From the NCBI RefSeq assembly GCF_001757105.1, contig NZ_MDHN01000021.1, positions 124,001 to 188,000 on the forward strand: DNA of 64,000 bases, given 5' to 3'. Position 1 is the first letter of the stretch, and every line of letters begins with the position of its first letter. The position numbers were made by a program, and so were the translations under genes. Under the pieces are notes generated by a model. That model was not told where the DNA came from, did not search any database, and saw only the letters and a program-made list of their open reading frames with translations. Positions 43,282 through 50,718 of the stretch are shown one piece after another. This stretch comes from Alteromonas confluentis. Lineage in GTDB: Bacteria; Pseudomonadota; Gammaproteobacteria; Enterobacterales; Alteromonadaceae.

Positions 43282-44898
43282 TCAGGCATTGTCGAATACT
43301 TCTGCCAATGCTTCAGCAACACGAATACCGTCGATACCTGCAGACCAGATCCCGCCTGCGTATCCAGCTCCCTCACCCGCAGGGAACAAACCTTTTACGT
43401 TAATACTTTGATAGTCTTTTCCGCGTTTGATACATACCGGGGAAGACGTACGCGTTTCAACACCGGTGAGCGTACCTTCCGCTTTGGCAAAACCTTTGAT
43501 TTGACGGTCGAACGCGGGGATTGCTTCGCGAATGGCTGCGGTAACGTAGTCGGGTACCACTTTACTTAAATCGGTTAACGTTACACCCGGCGTATAAGAT
43601 GGCGTTACCTCACCTAATTCAGAACTGGGTTTACCCGCCAGGAAATCACCAATTAATTGGCCTGGCGCGTTGTAATTTTCACCGCCCGCTTTATACGCTA
43701 ATTCTTCCAAACTGCGCTGCAACGCAATGCCTGCAAGAGGGTGTCCTGGATAGTCTTCTTCCGGCGTGATCCCCACCACAATCGCACTATTGGCATTTCT
43801 TTCATGACGAGAGTATTGGCTCATACCGTTGGTAACCACTCTTCCCGGCTCTGAAGCCGCAGCAACCACGGTGCCGCCCGGACACATACAGAAGCTGTAA
43901 ACCGTACGGCCATTTTTGCAATGATGTACCAGTTTATAATCGGCAGCACCAAGGATCGGGTTTCCGGCATTATCACCAAAGCGACACTGGTCAATCATGC
44001 TTTGCTCATGTTCGATTCGAAATCCGATTGAGAACGGTTTGGCTTCGATGTACACGCCCTGTTCATATAAATTTTCGAAGGTGTCGCGGGCACTGTGCCC
44101 CAGAGCCAGAATGACTTGTTTACACGCCAGATAGCCACCATCGTTTAAATGCAAACCTTTCACCGAAAGCTCACCGTCAGTTCCATCCATATCAAGCTTT
44201 TCAACCCGAGTGGAAAAACGGATCTCACCGCCTAAATCAATGATTTGCTGACGCATCTTTTCTACCATGCTCACCAGCTTAAAGGTACCAATGTGCGGTT
44301 TGCTCACATACAGGATTTCTTCCGGCGCCCCCGCATCAACAAACTCTTTTAATACCTTGCGGCCATAGTGCTTGCGGTCTTTAACCTGACTGTAGAGTTT
44401 TCCGTCGGAGAACGTACCCGCACCGCCCTCACCAAACTGTACATTGGATTCCGGATTCAAAGGCTGTTTACGCCAGAATCCGAAGGTATCTTTGGTGCGC
44501 TCACGCACGGCTTTGCCCCGTTCCAGCACAATAGGTTTATACCCCATTTGTGCAAGAATGAGGGCGGCAAAAATGCCGCACGGACCCAAGCCCACAACAA
44601 CCGGTCTGTTATTCATATTTTCTGGTGCCTGAGCGACAAATTTGTAAGTCATATCCGGTGTTACGCGCACCTGAGGATCGCGGTCAAACTTCTCCAGCAG
44701 AATCGCTTCATTGTTTACCGCTACATCAACCGTATAAATAAGCTGTATGTCTTTGTTATTACGGGCATCGTAACCCCGCTTAAACACGCTGATTTCGGTG
44801 AGTTGATCGGCAGCAATACCGAGTTTCGCCAAAATAGCTTCACTCAGTGCAGATTCATCATGGTTTAGGGGAAGTTTTATATCGGTTAAACGTAACAT
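43282..44898 (-). CDS. Uncharacterised FAD-dependent oxidoreductase (COG2509-type)
   Basis: 538 residues from ATG 44898 (MLRLTDIKLPL), with AGGA ten bases before; a 16-codon upstream extension is unlikely. An N-terminal region of about 90 residues ('ISVFKRGYDARNNKDIQLIYTVDV') precedes the FAD motif 'VVGLGPCGIFAALILAQMG'. 'FGEGGAGTFSDGKLYS' and 'CMCPGGTVVAAASE' are family hallmarks, and 'GLFPAGEGAGYAGGI' closes the FAD site. The proteins are widespread and conserved, and their reaction is unknown. The gene is divergent from fdxA, so a redox link with that ferredoxin is possible but unproven. Confidence 0.85.
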   Translation of the reverse strand: MLRLTDIKLPLNHDESALSEAILAKLGIAADQLTEISVFKRGYDARNNKDIQLIYTVDVAVNNEAILLEKFDRDPQVRVTPDMTYKFVAQAPENMNNRPVVVGLGPCGIFAALILAQMGYKPIVLERGKAVRERTKDTFGFWRKQPLNPESNVQFGEGGAGTFSDGKLYSQVKDRKHYGRKVLKEFVDAGAPEEILYVSKPHIGTFKLVSMVEKMRQQIIDLGGEIRFSTRVEKLDMDGTDGELSVKGLHLNDGGYLACKQVILALGHSARDTFENLYEQGVYIEAKPFSIGFRIEHEQSMIDQCRFGDNAGNPILGAADYKLVHHCKNGRTVYSFCMCPGGTVVAAASEPGRVVTNGMSQYSRHERNANSAIVVGITPEEDYPGHPLAGIALQRSLEELAYKAGGENYNAPGQLIGDFLAGKPSSELGEVTPSYTPGVTLTDLSKVVPDYVTAAIREAIPAFDRQIKGFAKAEGTLTGVETRTSSPVCIKRGKDYQSINVKGLFPAGEGAGYAGGIWSAGIDGIRVAEALAEVFDNA

Positions 44899-45056
44899 GG
44901 GGGAAGATCCTAATTTGCCGGACAGCCTGTCTGTCAGAGCCCGCATAGTGTAATGCAGATGCCGTCGTTGGGATAGCCATTCAATGGCAATTGTCTTTCG
45001 ATCCTGCGCCAGAACCCTTATAATTCGGCCAAATTGAGCTTTTTACTTATTTGATA

Positions 45057-45380
45057 ATGACGTTTGTAGTGACTGACAACTGTGTGAAATGCAAATACAC
45101 CGACTGTGTAGCAGTTTGCCCGGTTGATGCTTTCTTTGAGGGGCCAAATTTTCTGGCCATCGACCCGGCTATTTGTATTGATTGCGCATTATGCGTGCCT
45201 GAGTGCCCGGCAGAAGCGATTATTCAGGATACCCATTTAACCGATGAGCAAAAGCCTTACCTCGCCATTAACGCCGAGTTAAGTCAGCAGTGGCCGAATA
45301 TCACCGAAGTGATCCCGCCCCCTGAAGACGCAGACAGTTGGAATGGTGTACCAGACAAACTGCCCTTGCTAGAAAAGTAA
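45057..45380 (+). CDS. fdxA: Seven-iron ferredoxin FdxA
   Basis: The 107-residue protein has the FdxA layout. '[18 protein letters not shown]' carries Cys ligands for a 3Fe-4S plus 4Fe-4S arrangement, with Lys-Tyr-Thr in the first motif as in Azotobacter-type ferredoxins. '[16 protein letters not shown]' is the second cluster motif. A 60-residue acidic tail follows. It carries low-potential electrons in the cytoplasm. ATG 45057 is chosen over a TTG two codons upstream. It stands alone, between the divergent FAD oxidoreductase and convergent rlmE. Confidence 0.93.
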   Translation: MTFVVTDNCVKCKYTDCVAVCPVDAFFEGPNFLAIDPAICIDCALCVPECPAEAIIQDTHLTDEQKPYLAINAELSQQWPNITEVIPPPEDADSWNGVPDKLPLLEK

Positions 45381-45399
45381 GGCGCGATTAACCCGAAAG

Positions 45400-46020
45400 C
45401 TAACCTTTAAAGCCTGTCGCCACCAAATACACCTCACGTGAACGTGGGCGGGAAGCCGCAGGTTTACGCACAATCACTTTATTGAAAGACGAGCGTACAT
45501 CCTTCACATATTCGTCGTAGCCCACACCCTGGAAAACTTTGGCGCAAAAGCTACCACCCGGTTTCAATACGTTTCTCGCCATGTCTAAAGCCAGTTCGAC
45601 CAAATACATAGACGCATATTGATCGGTGGTGTTCACGCCACTCATATTTGGCGCCATATCTGAAATAACCACATCAACGCGATCGTCGCCCAGGGTTTGT
45701 AAGATGTTGTCGTACACGGCTTCGTCGGTAAAATCACCCTGAATAAAATCGACACCAATAATGCTGTCCATGGGCAAAATGTCGGAGGCGATAACCCGGC
45801 CGTTATCTCCAACAATCGGGGCAACAATTTGTGACCAACCGCCTGGCGCTGAACCTAAATCCATTACCACGCTGCCCGCACGAAACAACTTATCTTTTTC
45901 GTTGATTTCGAGAAGTTTATAACTCGCTCTGGAACGGTACCCGTCTGCCTGTGCTTTTTTCACATAGGGATCGTTTACGTGTTCTTCCATCCATTTTTTA
46001 CTGGTTTTTGAGCGGGCCAT
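45400..46020 (-). CDS. rlmE: 23S rRNA (uridine 2552-2'-O)-methyltransferase RlmE
   Basis: The 206-residue protein has the RrmJ/FtsJ pattern: '[13 protein letters not shown]' with the catalytic Lys, the SAM motif '[14 protein letters not shown]', '[11 protein letters not shown]' with the catalytic Asp, 'FCAKVFQG' with the second Lys, and '[11 protein letters not shown]' with the final Glu. It methylates U2552 in the A loop late in large-subunit assembly. In many Gammaproteobacteria ftsH follows in the same operon; here the next gene is fdxA on the other strand, so the pair is split. Confidence 0.95.
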   Translation of the reverse strand: MARSKTSKKWMEEHVNDPYVKKAQADGYRSRASYKLLEINEKDKLFRAGSVVMDLGSAPGGWSQIVAPIVGDNGRVIASDILPMDSIIGVDFIQGDFTDEAVYDNILQTLGDDRVDVVISDMAPNMSGVNTTDQYASMYLVELALDMARNVLKPGGSFCAKVFQGVGYDEYVKDVRSSFNKVIVRKPAASRPRSREVYLVATGFKG

Positions 46021-46195
46021 ATTTACTCTGCGGTTATGGGTTTAAAATCGGCGTTTATTGTAATCATGCATGCCGGTTTTGCAAATGACACACAACAATA
46101 ATCTTTCAGAGGCCGCCTGACTTAAGTGCTGGAACAGGCTACAATGCGCGCCATCTTTACTGCATTTATCACTGTTGCCCGGAATTACCTCCACT

Positions 46196-46927
46196 ATGAA
46201 ATTAGACGACGTCAAAAAACTGCATCAAAAAAAGTACCGCTCGCAGTTTGGATTTTACTTAGTGGAAGGGGAGCATCTGATTCAGGAACTGAAGCAATCA
46301 CCGCTGAAACCTGCTGCGGTAACCCTGTATGCCACAGAAGCCTGGTTAAGCCGAGGGCAATCGCTGGCCGACGGGTTTGATGTAGTCACCATCACCGATC
46401 GCCAGATGGCAGCATTAAGCGACACGAAAACGCCCCAGGGCGTCATCGCCCGCGTCCCCCTGCCCGGTTCGTCTAATGCGCAAGGTAACGGCAATGAACG
46501 TTGCATTTACCTGCATGAGATTCAGGACCCCGGTAACCTTGGCACCATTCTTCGCTCATTAGCTTGGTTCGGTAACTTTCGTCTTCTACTAAGCCCCAAC
46601 AGCGTCGACCCGTTTAACTCCAAGGCCGTGCGCGCCAGCATGGGAGCCATTTTCCATATGCCAGTGGAAATGGACATCACCCTGGCAGATCTGGAAGCCC
46701 GGTTTAGCCGCTTCGCTTATTTAGATTTGCAGGGAACGCCAATCAACGATGGTTCTTTCAAAGATTACCCCTGTTATTTATTCGGCAACGAAGCCCGCGG
46801 GGTGCCGCTAGAAGCGTTACAGCAAACCAATGCAGATGCCTTTACCATTGCAGGTAGCGGCAACATCGAATCGCTGAATTTAGGTAGTGCAGTAGGCATT
46901 TGTGCGTATCAACTGTCGAGCAATTAA
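46196..46927 (+). CDS. TrmH/SpoU-family RNA 2'-O-methyltransferase
   Basis: The 243-residue protein has an N-terminal substrate-binding domain ('KKYRSQFGFYLVEGEHLIQEL') and a C-terminal knotted SPOUT domain. Its three motifs are visible: 'IQDPGNLGTILRSLAWFG', 'YLFGNEARGVPLEAL' and 'IAGSGNIESLNLGSAVGICAYQL'. It transfers methyl from SAM to a ribose 2'-OH in rRNA or tRNA; the subgroup resembles TsnR-like rRNA enzymes, and the exact target cannot be read from sequence. ATG 46196 is taken over an upstream TTG. It diverges from rlmE. Confidence 0.88.
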   Translation: MKLDDVKKLHQKKYRSQFGFYLVEGEHLIQELKQSPLKPAAVTLYATEAWLSRGQSLADGFDVVTITDRQMAALSDTKTPQGVIARVPLPGSSNAQGNGNERCIYLHEIQDPGNLGTILRSLAWFGNFRLLLSPNSVDPFNSKAVRASMGAIFHMPVEMDITLADLEARFSRFAYLDLQGTPINDGSFKDYPCYLFGNEARGVPLEALQQTNADAFTIAGSGNIESLNLGSAVGICAYQLSSN

Positions 46928-46935
46928 CCTGCACT

Positions 46936-46964
46936 AGCCGGTTTACCAGACAATTAAACCGGCT
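46936..46964. terminator. Hairpin between the TrmH-type gene and hopJ
   Basis: AGCCGGTTTA and TAAACCGGCT form a perfect 10-base stem with a nine-base loop between convergent genes. T runs are weak, so termination is likely but not certain. Confidence 0.55.
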
Positions 46965-46999
46965 GGGATTGTGAATGTAGGTGTGGAAATGGATCTAAC

Positions 47000-47353
47000 T
47001 TAGTTTTTCAGCGTCAGCGGAAATTGTTCGAAAGACACACCAGCATGACCTGTAACCATAAAATTACGGATATTGGCGTGGTCATCACCTTCAGGGTGCT
47101 GAAGTACATCGTCTCGATAGAACGCACCAAACAATGCCAGCGTCTGCGCTTCTGACAACTTCAAGTGCTGACCCAATGCCAGTAACTTGCAAGAACCGTT
47201 GTTAGTATTCGCCACATTCGTCACTTCACCATTGGTAAAGTTGGTCGGCGTGAAGATAAAGCTGCTGTCGACCAGCGCAATCACGTCAGCAAACTCAATG
47301 GTTTCCGGCGTACTTTCAACTTGAGCCACCAGCTCATCCAGACTGTTATAAGC
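47000..47353 (-). CDS. HopJ-family protein
   Basis: 117 residues from ATG 47353, which has GGAG seven bases upstream. The family pattern is clear: 'FADVIALVDSSFIFTPTNFTNGEV', 'NGSCKLLALGQHLKLSEAQTLALFGAFYRDDV' and 'HANIRNFMVTGHAGVSF'. The family is named after a Pseudomonas effector candidate, but it is common in free-living bacteria and algae without type III secretion, so an effector role is unlikely here. Function unknown. It marks the end of the core region before the AT-rich accessory segment. Confidence 0.85.
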   Translation of the reverse strand, partial: AYNSLDELVAQVESTPETIEFADVIALVDSSFIFTPTNFTNGEVTNVANTNNGSCKLLALGQHLKLSEAQTLALFGAFYRDDVLQHPEGDDHANIRNFMVTGHAGVSFEQFPLTLKN

Positions 47354-47833
47354 CATTTCAAACTCCGCTATTTTCAAAAATCCGCGGCATTATGGCGGAT
47401 TTGTTTGGGAGTTGCAGCTTTCTGGGTATCTATTTTAATGTGAATAAGATTAGCGTTACCCAGTATTCTCGGTGGCTGTACTGATGCAGTGTCGAATGGA
47501 AATGGACAGAAGCCGCCCGTCCATCTTGCCAGTAGTATATGGAACGTGGCTGATACTCGTCTTTTGCGCATGCCGCATCAGCGCCGATAAATGCATTCAT
47601 TTACTTAGCTTATGTGGTTCGAATGCACTCTTTTCAGCCTCTGATTGATGTATGTTGTTATGATAGCAGTAATGGAAATCTAATCGTGTGTATTGAATGG
47701 CTGGTTTGTGCGTGAAATAGACATTTTATTTTATTTTATTTTATTTACTATGAAAACACAGTATATGGTTTTCCATGGGAAGCGGGTGTTACTATCAAGT
47801 AACAGTAAAATTCACAATATGATGGATCTATGA
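47354..47833. other. AT-rich boundary region upstream of the KAP NTPase gene
   Basis: The 480-base region has no convincing gene. Base composition changes to AT-rich here. It contains an ATTTT repeat (47723-47746) and the palindrome TGTTACTATCAAGTAACA (47787-47804) 30 bases before the NTPase start codon, a good operator candidate. Confidence 0.4.
47723..47746 (+). repeat. Pentanucleotide ATTTT repeat
   Basis: Four perfect ATTTT units plus a partial fifth lie 88 bases upstream of the NTPase start. Copy-number change would shift promoter spacing if a promoter spans it. Confidence 0.6.
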
Positions 47834-49957
47834 ATGGGAAAGTACCATAACGACCAACCGATACAGGGGGGTCCCAATGACCCGGATTTACTAAATAGAC
47901 TCGACTTTGCCAACCAATTAGCTAATGTACTTCTATTGAATCATGATGATGATTGTTTAACTGTTTCTTTGGAAGGGGAATGGGGTTATGGAAAAACGTC
48001 AGTAATTAACCTAGTCAAAGGCGCATTAAATGAAAAAGAATCTGTACCGATTATTATAGAATATAACCCATGGTTGGCTGGCAAACCCGAATCGTTAATT
48101 CAGGATTTCTTACTTCAATTTTCATCACAGCTAAATATTCAAGATAATTCTGATGCAGCTCTAAAAGCTGCCAAAGAATTAATAGCATATTCGAGCCTTT
48201 TTAGCGTCGCTAAGCTAGTTCCTGGTGCAGAGCCTTGGGCGTCAATTGTTGAAAAAGTATTTTCTGGGGTTGGAAATTCAACTAAAAAGATTGCAGAGTT
48301 GAAAAAACTAGATTTGCTCGGAAAAAAGAAGAAGGTTGTATCTGCAATAGATAAAATAAAAACACCAATAATTGTTGTTATAGATGATATTGATAGGTTG
48401 ACCCCATCTGAAACATTTCAAGTCCTACGTCTCGTTAAGGCTGTAGCAGACTTTTCTGGAACATCTTTTCTATTGGCTTTTGACTCAAAGTACCTTATCT
48501 CTGTTTTGGATAAAAATGACATAGTTAATGCCTCCGAATACATCAATAAGGTAATACAGCTCAGGGTGCCTCTACCTGTAATTTCTGAACGAGGTATGAA
48601 TGAGCTTGCTAATGTTGAGCTGGAAAACTTAAGCGATAGAAACCTAACTGATAGATTTGAAAGTGATCAAGAGAGGTTAAGCTGGATATACTATAATTAT
48701 TTCAAACATCTAATCAAAAACCCCAGGGAGTTGAAAAGATCCTTTAATCACTTGAGATTTGTTTTGGAGCAGGTTGAAGGTCAGGTTTGTTTTTCAGATC
48801 TTTTCTCGTTATCTATAATTGCTACTAAAGCTAATTCTGTTTACGAGCACATCAAGAACTCGCCAGAAGCTTACATCGGTAAAAGATTGTCAAATGACGG
48901 TCTTATGATGGATAAGCCAGAAAAGGTGGTCGAGTCGTTTAAGGATGAACGAGACTCTCTCCTCAAAGTATTTAGTGAAGGAGATCGCAAATTACTTGAG
49001 GGACTTCTTGGTGACACCTTTCCACTTCTGGATTCGGGTGGTTATTCTCAATATGGAGTTTCCCATACAGATTCCGCCGGTCGAGTGTCAGCCCCTCAAA
49101 GACTTCATGTTGCATTTCACTACAAAACGCCAATAGGCTATCTTTCAGATCAAGAGATTCTTGACTTTATCTCTGGAGAAATTAACCGAGCAGATTTTCT
49201 TGAAAAAGTGAGTACTGAGGACGCCGAAGATCGATTCCTTGAGATGATGACGAACTATGCGAGAGAATGCGGCGACAATAGTTCTGATATTCTGGCCAGC
49301 ATTTATGATGCATTTCTTAATTCTGACAAGCTTATATCCTCTTTAGAAAGTAATTATGGCTTTATGTCCAAGGATCTATATCGCCAAATGAATTGGCTGA
49401 CAAATAAGGTTATATCTGAGAGTGGCAATAAATATACATTGATAAAATATTTGGTAGATAGGGAAAAAAGTGCCCCTATAGCAGCCGATGTTCTGTATAA
49501 AATTAGAGTTCAGGTGCACGGGAAGAACCATGATGAAGAATGGATCACCGAACAGCAGCTGGAAGAACTTGAAGGTGATTATCAAGAGATGGCGATGAAA
49601 GCACTTACTAATATGGCATTCATCAACAACCACCTTGAGTCACACATTTTCTACGAATTGAAAAGATCGTCAAAAGTAAAGACTTCTGTCTTCATTTCAG
49701 AAATTTTGAGCAATGATAATGGCGCAATTAGGGTGGCTGAAATAATTGGCAACTCGGGTTGTGATTCTACCAACGGACCTTACGTTCAGATTAATGAAAA
49801 AAGCTTCCGCGATGTCATTGATTTCGAGGCACTTAGAGATCAAGTCAAGGAAGTAGATATTGAAAATCAACCAATTCATATTCAGGCTACACTAAAAAGT
49901 ATTCTTGACGGAAAAAAATACTACCTCAGAGATGGGGAGCTAGGTGAATTATGGTAG
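47834..49957 (+). CDS. KAP-family P-loop NTPase
   Basis: The 707-residue protein has a KAP NTPase domain in about residues 10-330. Walker A is 'GEWGYGKTS' (residues 50-58), 'IEYNPWLAGKPESLIQDFL' is the family's aromatic motif, Walker B 'IIVVIDDIDRLTPSE' carries the paired Asp, and 'SFLLAFDSKYLISVL' and 'KNPRELKRSFNHLRF' are the sensor regions. No transmembrane insert is present, unlike many KAP proteins, so it is probably soluble. The C-terminal 370 residues match nothing I recognise. KAP NTPases occur patchily, often on mobile elements and near defence genes. Codon use is AT-rich, unlike the neighbours. GGA lies eight bases before the ATG, and an attC-like site follows the stop. Confidence 0.85.
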   Translation: MGKYHNDQPIQGGPNDPDLLNRLDFANQLANVLLLNHDDDCLTVSLEGEWGYGKTSVINLVKGALNEKESVPIIIEYNPWLAGKPESLIQDFLLQFSSQLNIQDNSDAALKAAKELIAYSSLFSVAKLVPGAEPWASIVEKVFSGVGNSTKKIAELKKLDLLGKKKKVVSAIDKIKTPIIVVIDDIDRLTPSETFQVLRLVKAVADFSGTSFLLAFDSKYLISVLDKNDIVNASEYINKVIQLRVPLPVISERGMNELANVELENLSDRNLTDRFESDQERLSWIYYNYFKHLIKNPRELKRSFNHLRFVLEQVEGQVCFSDLFSLSIIATKANSVYEHIKNSPEAYIGKRLSNDGLMMDKPEKVVESFKDERDSLLKVFSEGDRKLLEGLLGDTFPLLDSGGYSQYGVSHTDSAGRVSAPQRLHVAFHYKTPIGYLSDQEILDFISGEINRADFLEKVSTEDAEDRFLEMMTNYARECGDNSSDILASIYDAFLNSDKLISSLESNYGFMSKDLYRQMNWLTNKVISESGNKYTLIKYLVDREKSAPIAADVLYKIRVQVHGKNHDEEWITEQQLEELEGDYQEMAMKALTNMAFINNHLESHIFYELKRSSKVKTSVFISEILSNDNGAIRVAEIIGNSGCDSTNGPYVQINEKSFRDVIDFEALRDQVKEVDIENQPIHIQATLKSILDGKKYYLRDGELGELW

Positions 49958-49965
49958 CCACAATC

Positions 49966-50018
49966 GCTAACAAAGTACTGCTGTTGCACAAATTTTCCGC
50001 AAAGATCAGCGTTAGGCA
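49966..50018 (+). mobile_element. attC-like site 1 (short) after the KAP NTPase gene
   Basis: CTAAC (49967-49971) pairs with GTTAG (50011-50015), CTG with CAG and TTGC with GCAA, giving an imperfect hairpin with unpaired bases. It ends in GCGTTAGGC, a perfect GTTRRRY integron core. It starts nine bases after a stop codon, and four bases after its core comes an ATG, exactly the cassette layout. At about 52 bases it is slightly shorter than most attC sites. Confidence 0.5.
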
Positions 50019-50021
50019 CTT

Positions 50022-50426
50022 ATGAAGATTTACCTTCAATGTTACAAATGTATTGATACGAAAAGATAACCTTTTCTGGTATCAGATAATGGTATCTATG
50101 AATTAAATTGTGATGCAGTTGCTTCGTATGAACGCTGCAATAGAAAGGTTTCAGGAATTTTATATCCAGCTTAGTATGTGTAAATAAGACCGATTAGAGA
50201 TTTATTACTAAGCATGGAAAAAGTATCTCCTCAATCAGAAAGGCATTTAGGCGCATATATTTTTCTTTAGACAATAGAAAATAGTGAACTAGCCCCGATG
50301 CTATCAAAAAGCATAGTGTCCTTTCGAAATAGCGTTGGTCACAAAAGGGAATTCCCGTCATACGAAAAGACTATTGAATTTTTTAAAAATGCGTCTGACG
50401 TGATTTACCTTTTCTTTCAACTATGA
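50022..50426 (+). pseudogene. Decayed HEPN-type cassette gene
   Basis: The frame opens MKIYLQCYKCIDTKR and is stopped by TAA at 50067. It continues in frame as PFLVSDNGIYELNCD, then a shifted or deleted middle (a +1 frame reads NAAIERFQEFYIQL). The original frame resumes with SMEKVSPQSERHLGAYIFL, TAG at 50268, and ends SKSIVSFRNSVGHKREFPSY then EKTIEFFKNASDVIYLFFQL, TGA at 50424. 'RNSVGH' is an Rx4H HEPN motif. The start lies just after an attC-like core. Several stops and one shift show that the gene is dead. I recall hypothetical cassette proteins of this layout but have not verified it. Confidence 0.65.
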
Positions 50427-50467
50427 AATAAGATTGGGATTATTACAGGGTAGTAAGAGTTAAAAAT

Positions 50468-50605
50468 ATGACTCAAAAATACGACTCAAACGAATTATCT
50501 GGAAATGTGCATCTTGTTTCACCTGCTTCATTATAAGAAGCTATGGAGTATGGTCGCAGTTTCGATAGGGCACTCACCCTTGTTGAAAATGCAAGAAATG
50601 CTTAA
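50468..50605 (+). pseudogene. Remnant of a second small gene before attC-like site 2
   Basis: One frame reads MTQKYDSNELSGNVHLVSPA, SL, TAA (50534), then continues in phase EAMEYGRSFDRALTLVENAR, NA and TAA (50603). The last stop lies inside the attC-like core GCTTAAC, as is common for cassette genes. Protein-like composition on both sides of a single nonsense codon suggests a decayed gene. Family not recognised. Confidence 0.4.
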
Positions 50606-50699
50606 CAAACCAAGCCGGCGGGACACTAACGCGCAGGCTCCCGTCACTTGGTTCCGTATTTTAACCTACGTATTATTGCCCTTGCTAGGAGCGTTGAGT
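50600..50699 (+). mobile_element. attC-like site 2 (VCR-like, 100 bases)
   Basis: It begins GCTTAAC (fits RYYYAAC) and ends GTTGAGT (fits GTTRRRY). ACCAAG pairs with CTTGGT and CGGGA with TCCCG inside the left part. Its opening TTAACAAAC, an inner GGGAC-N-AACGCG and an ending GCCCTTGCTAGGAGCGTT resemble Vibrio cholerae repeats by eye. The intact HEPN gene starts 20 bases after it. Confidence 0.55.
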
Positions 50700-50718
50700 G
50701 ACCCATGGAATTTGAAAC

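Noticed and set aside
47374-47571. 65-codon minus-strand frame upstream of hopJ
   Set aside because: Unusual composition and no ribosome site; it lies where the hopJ promoter should be.
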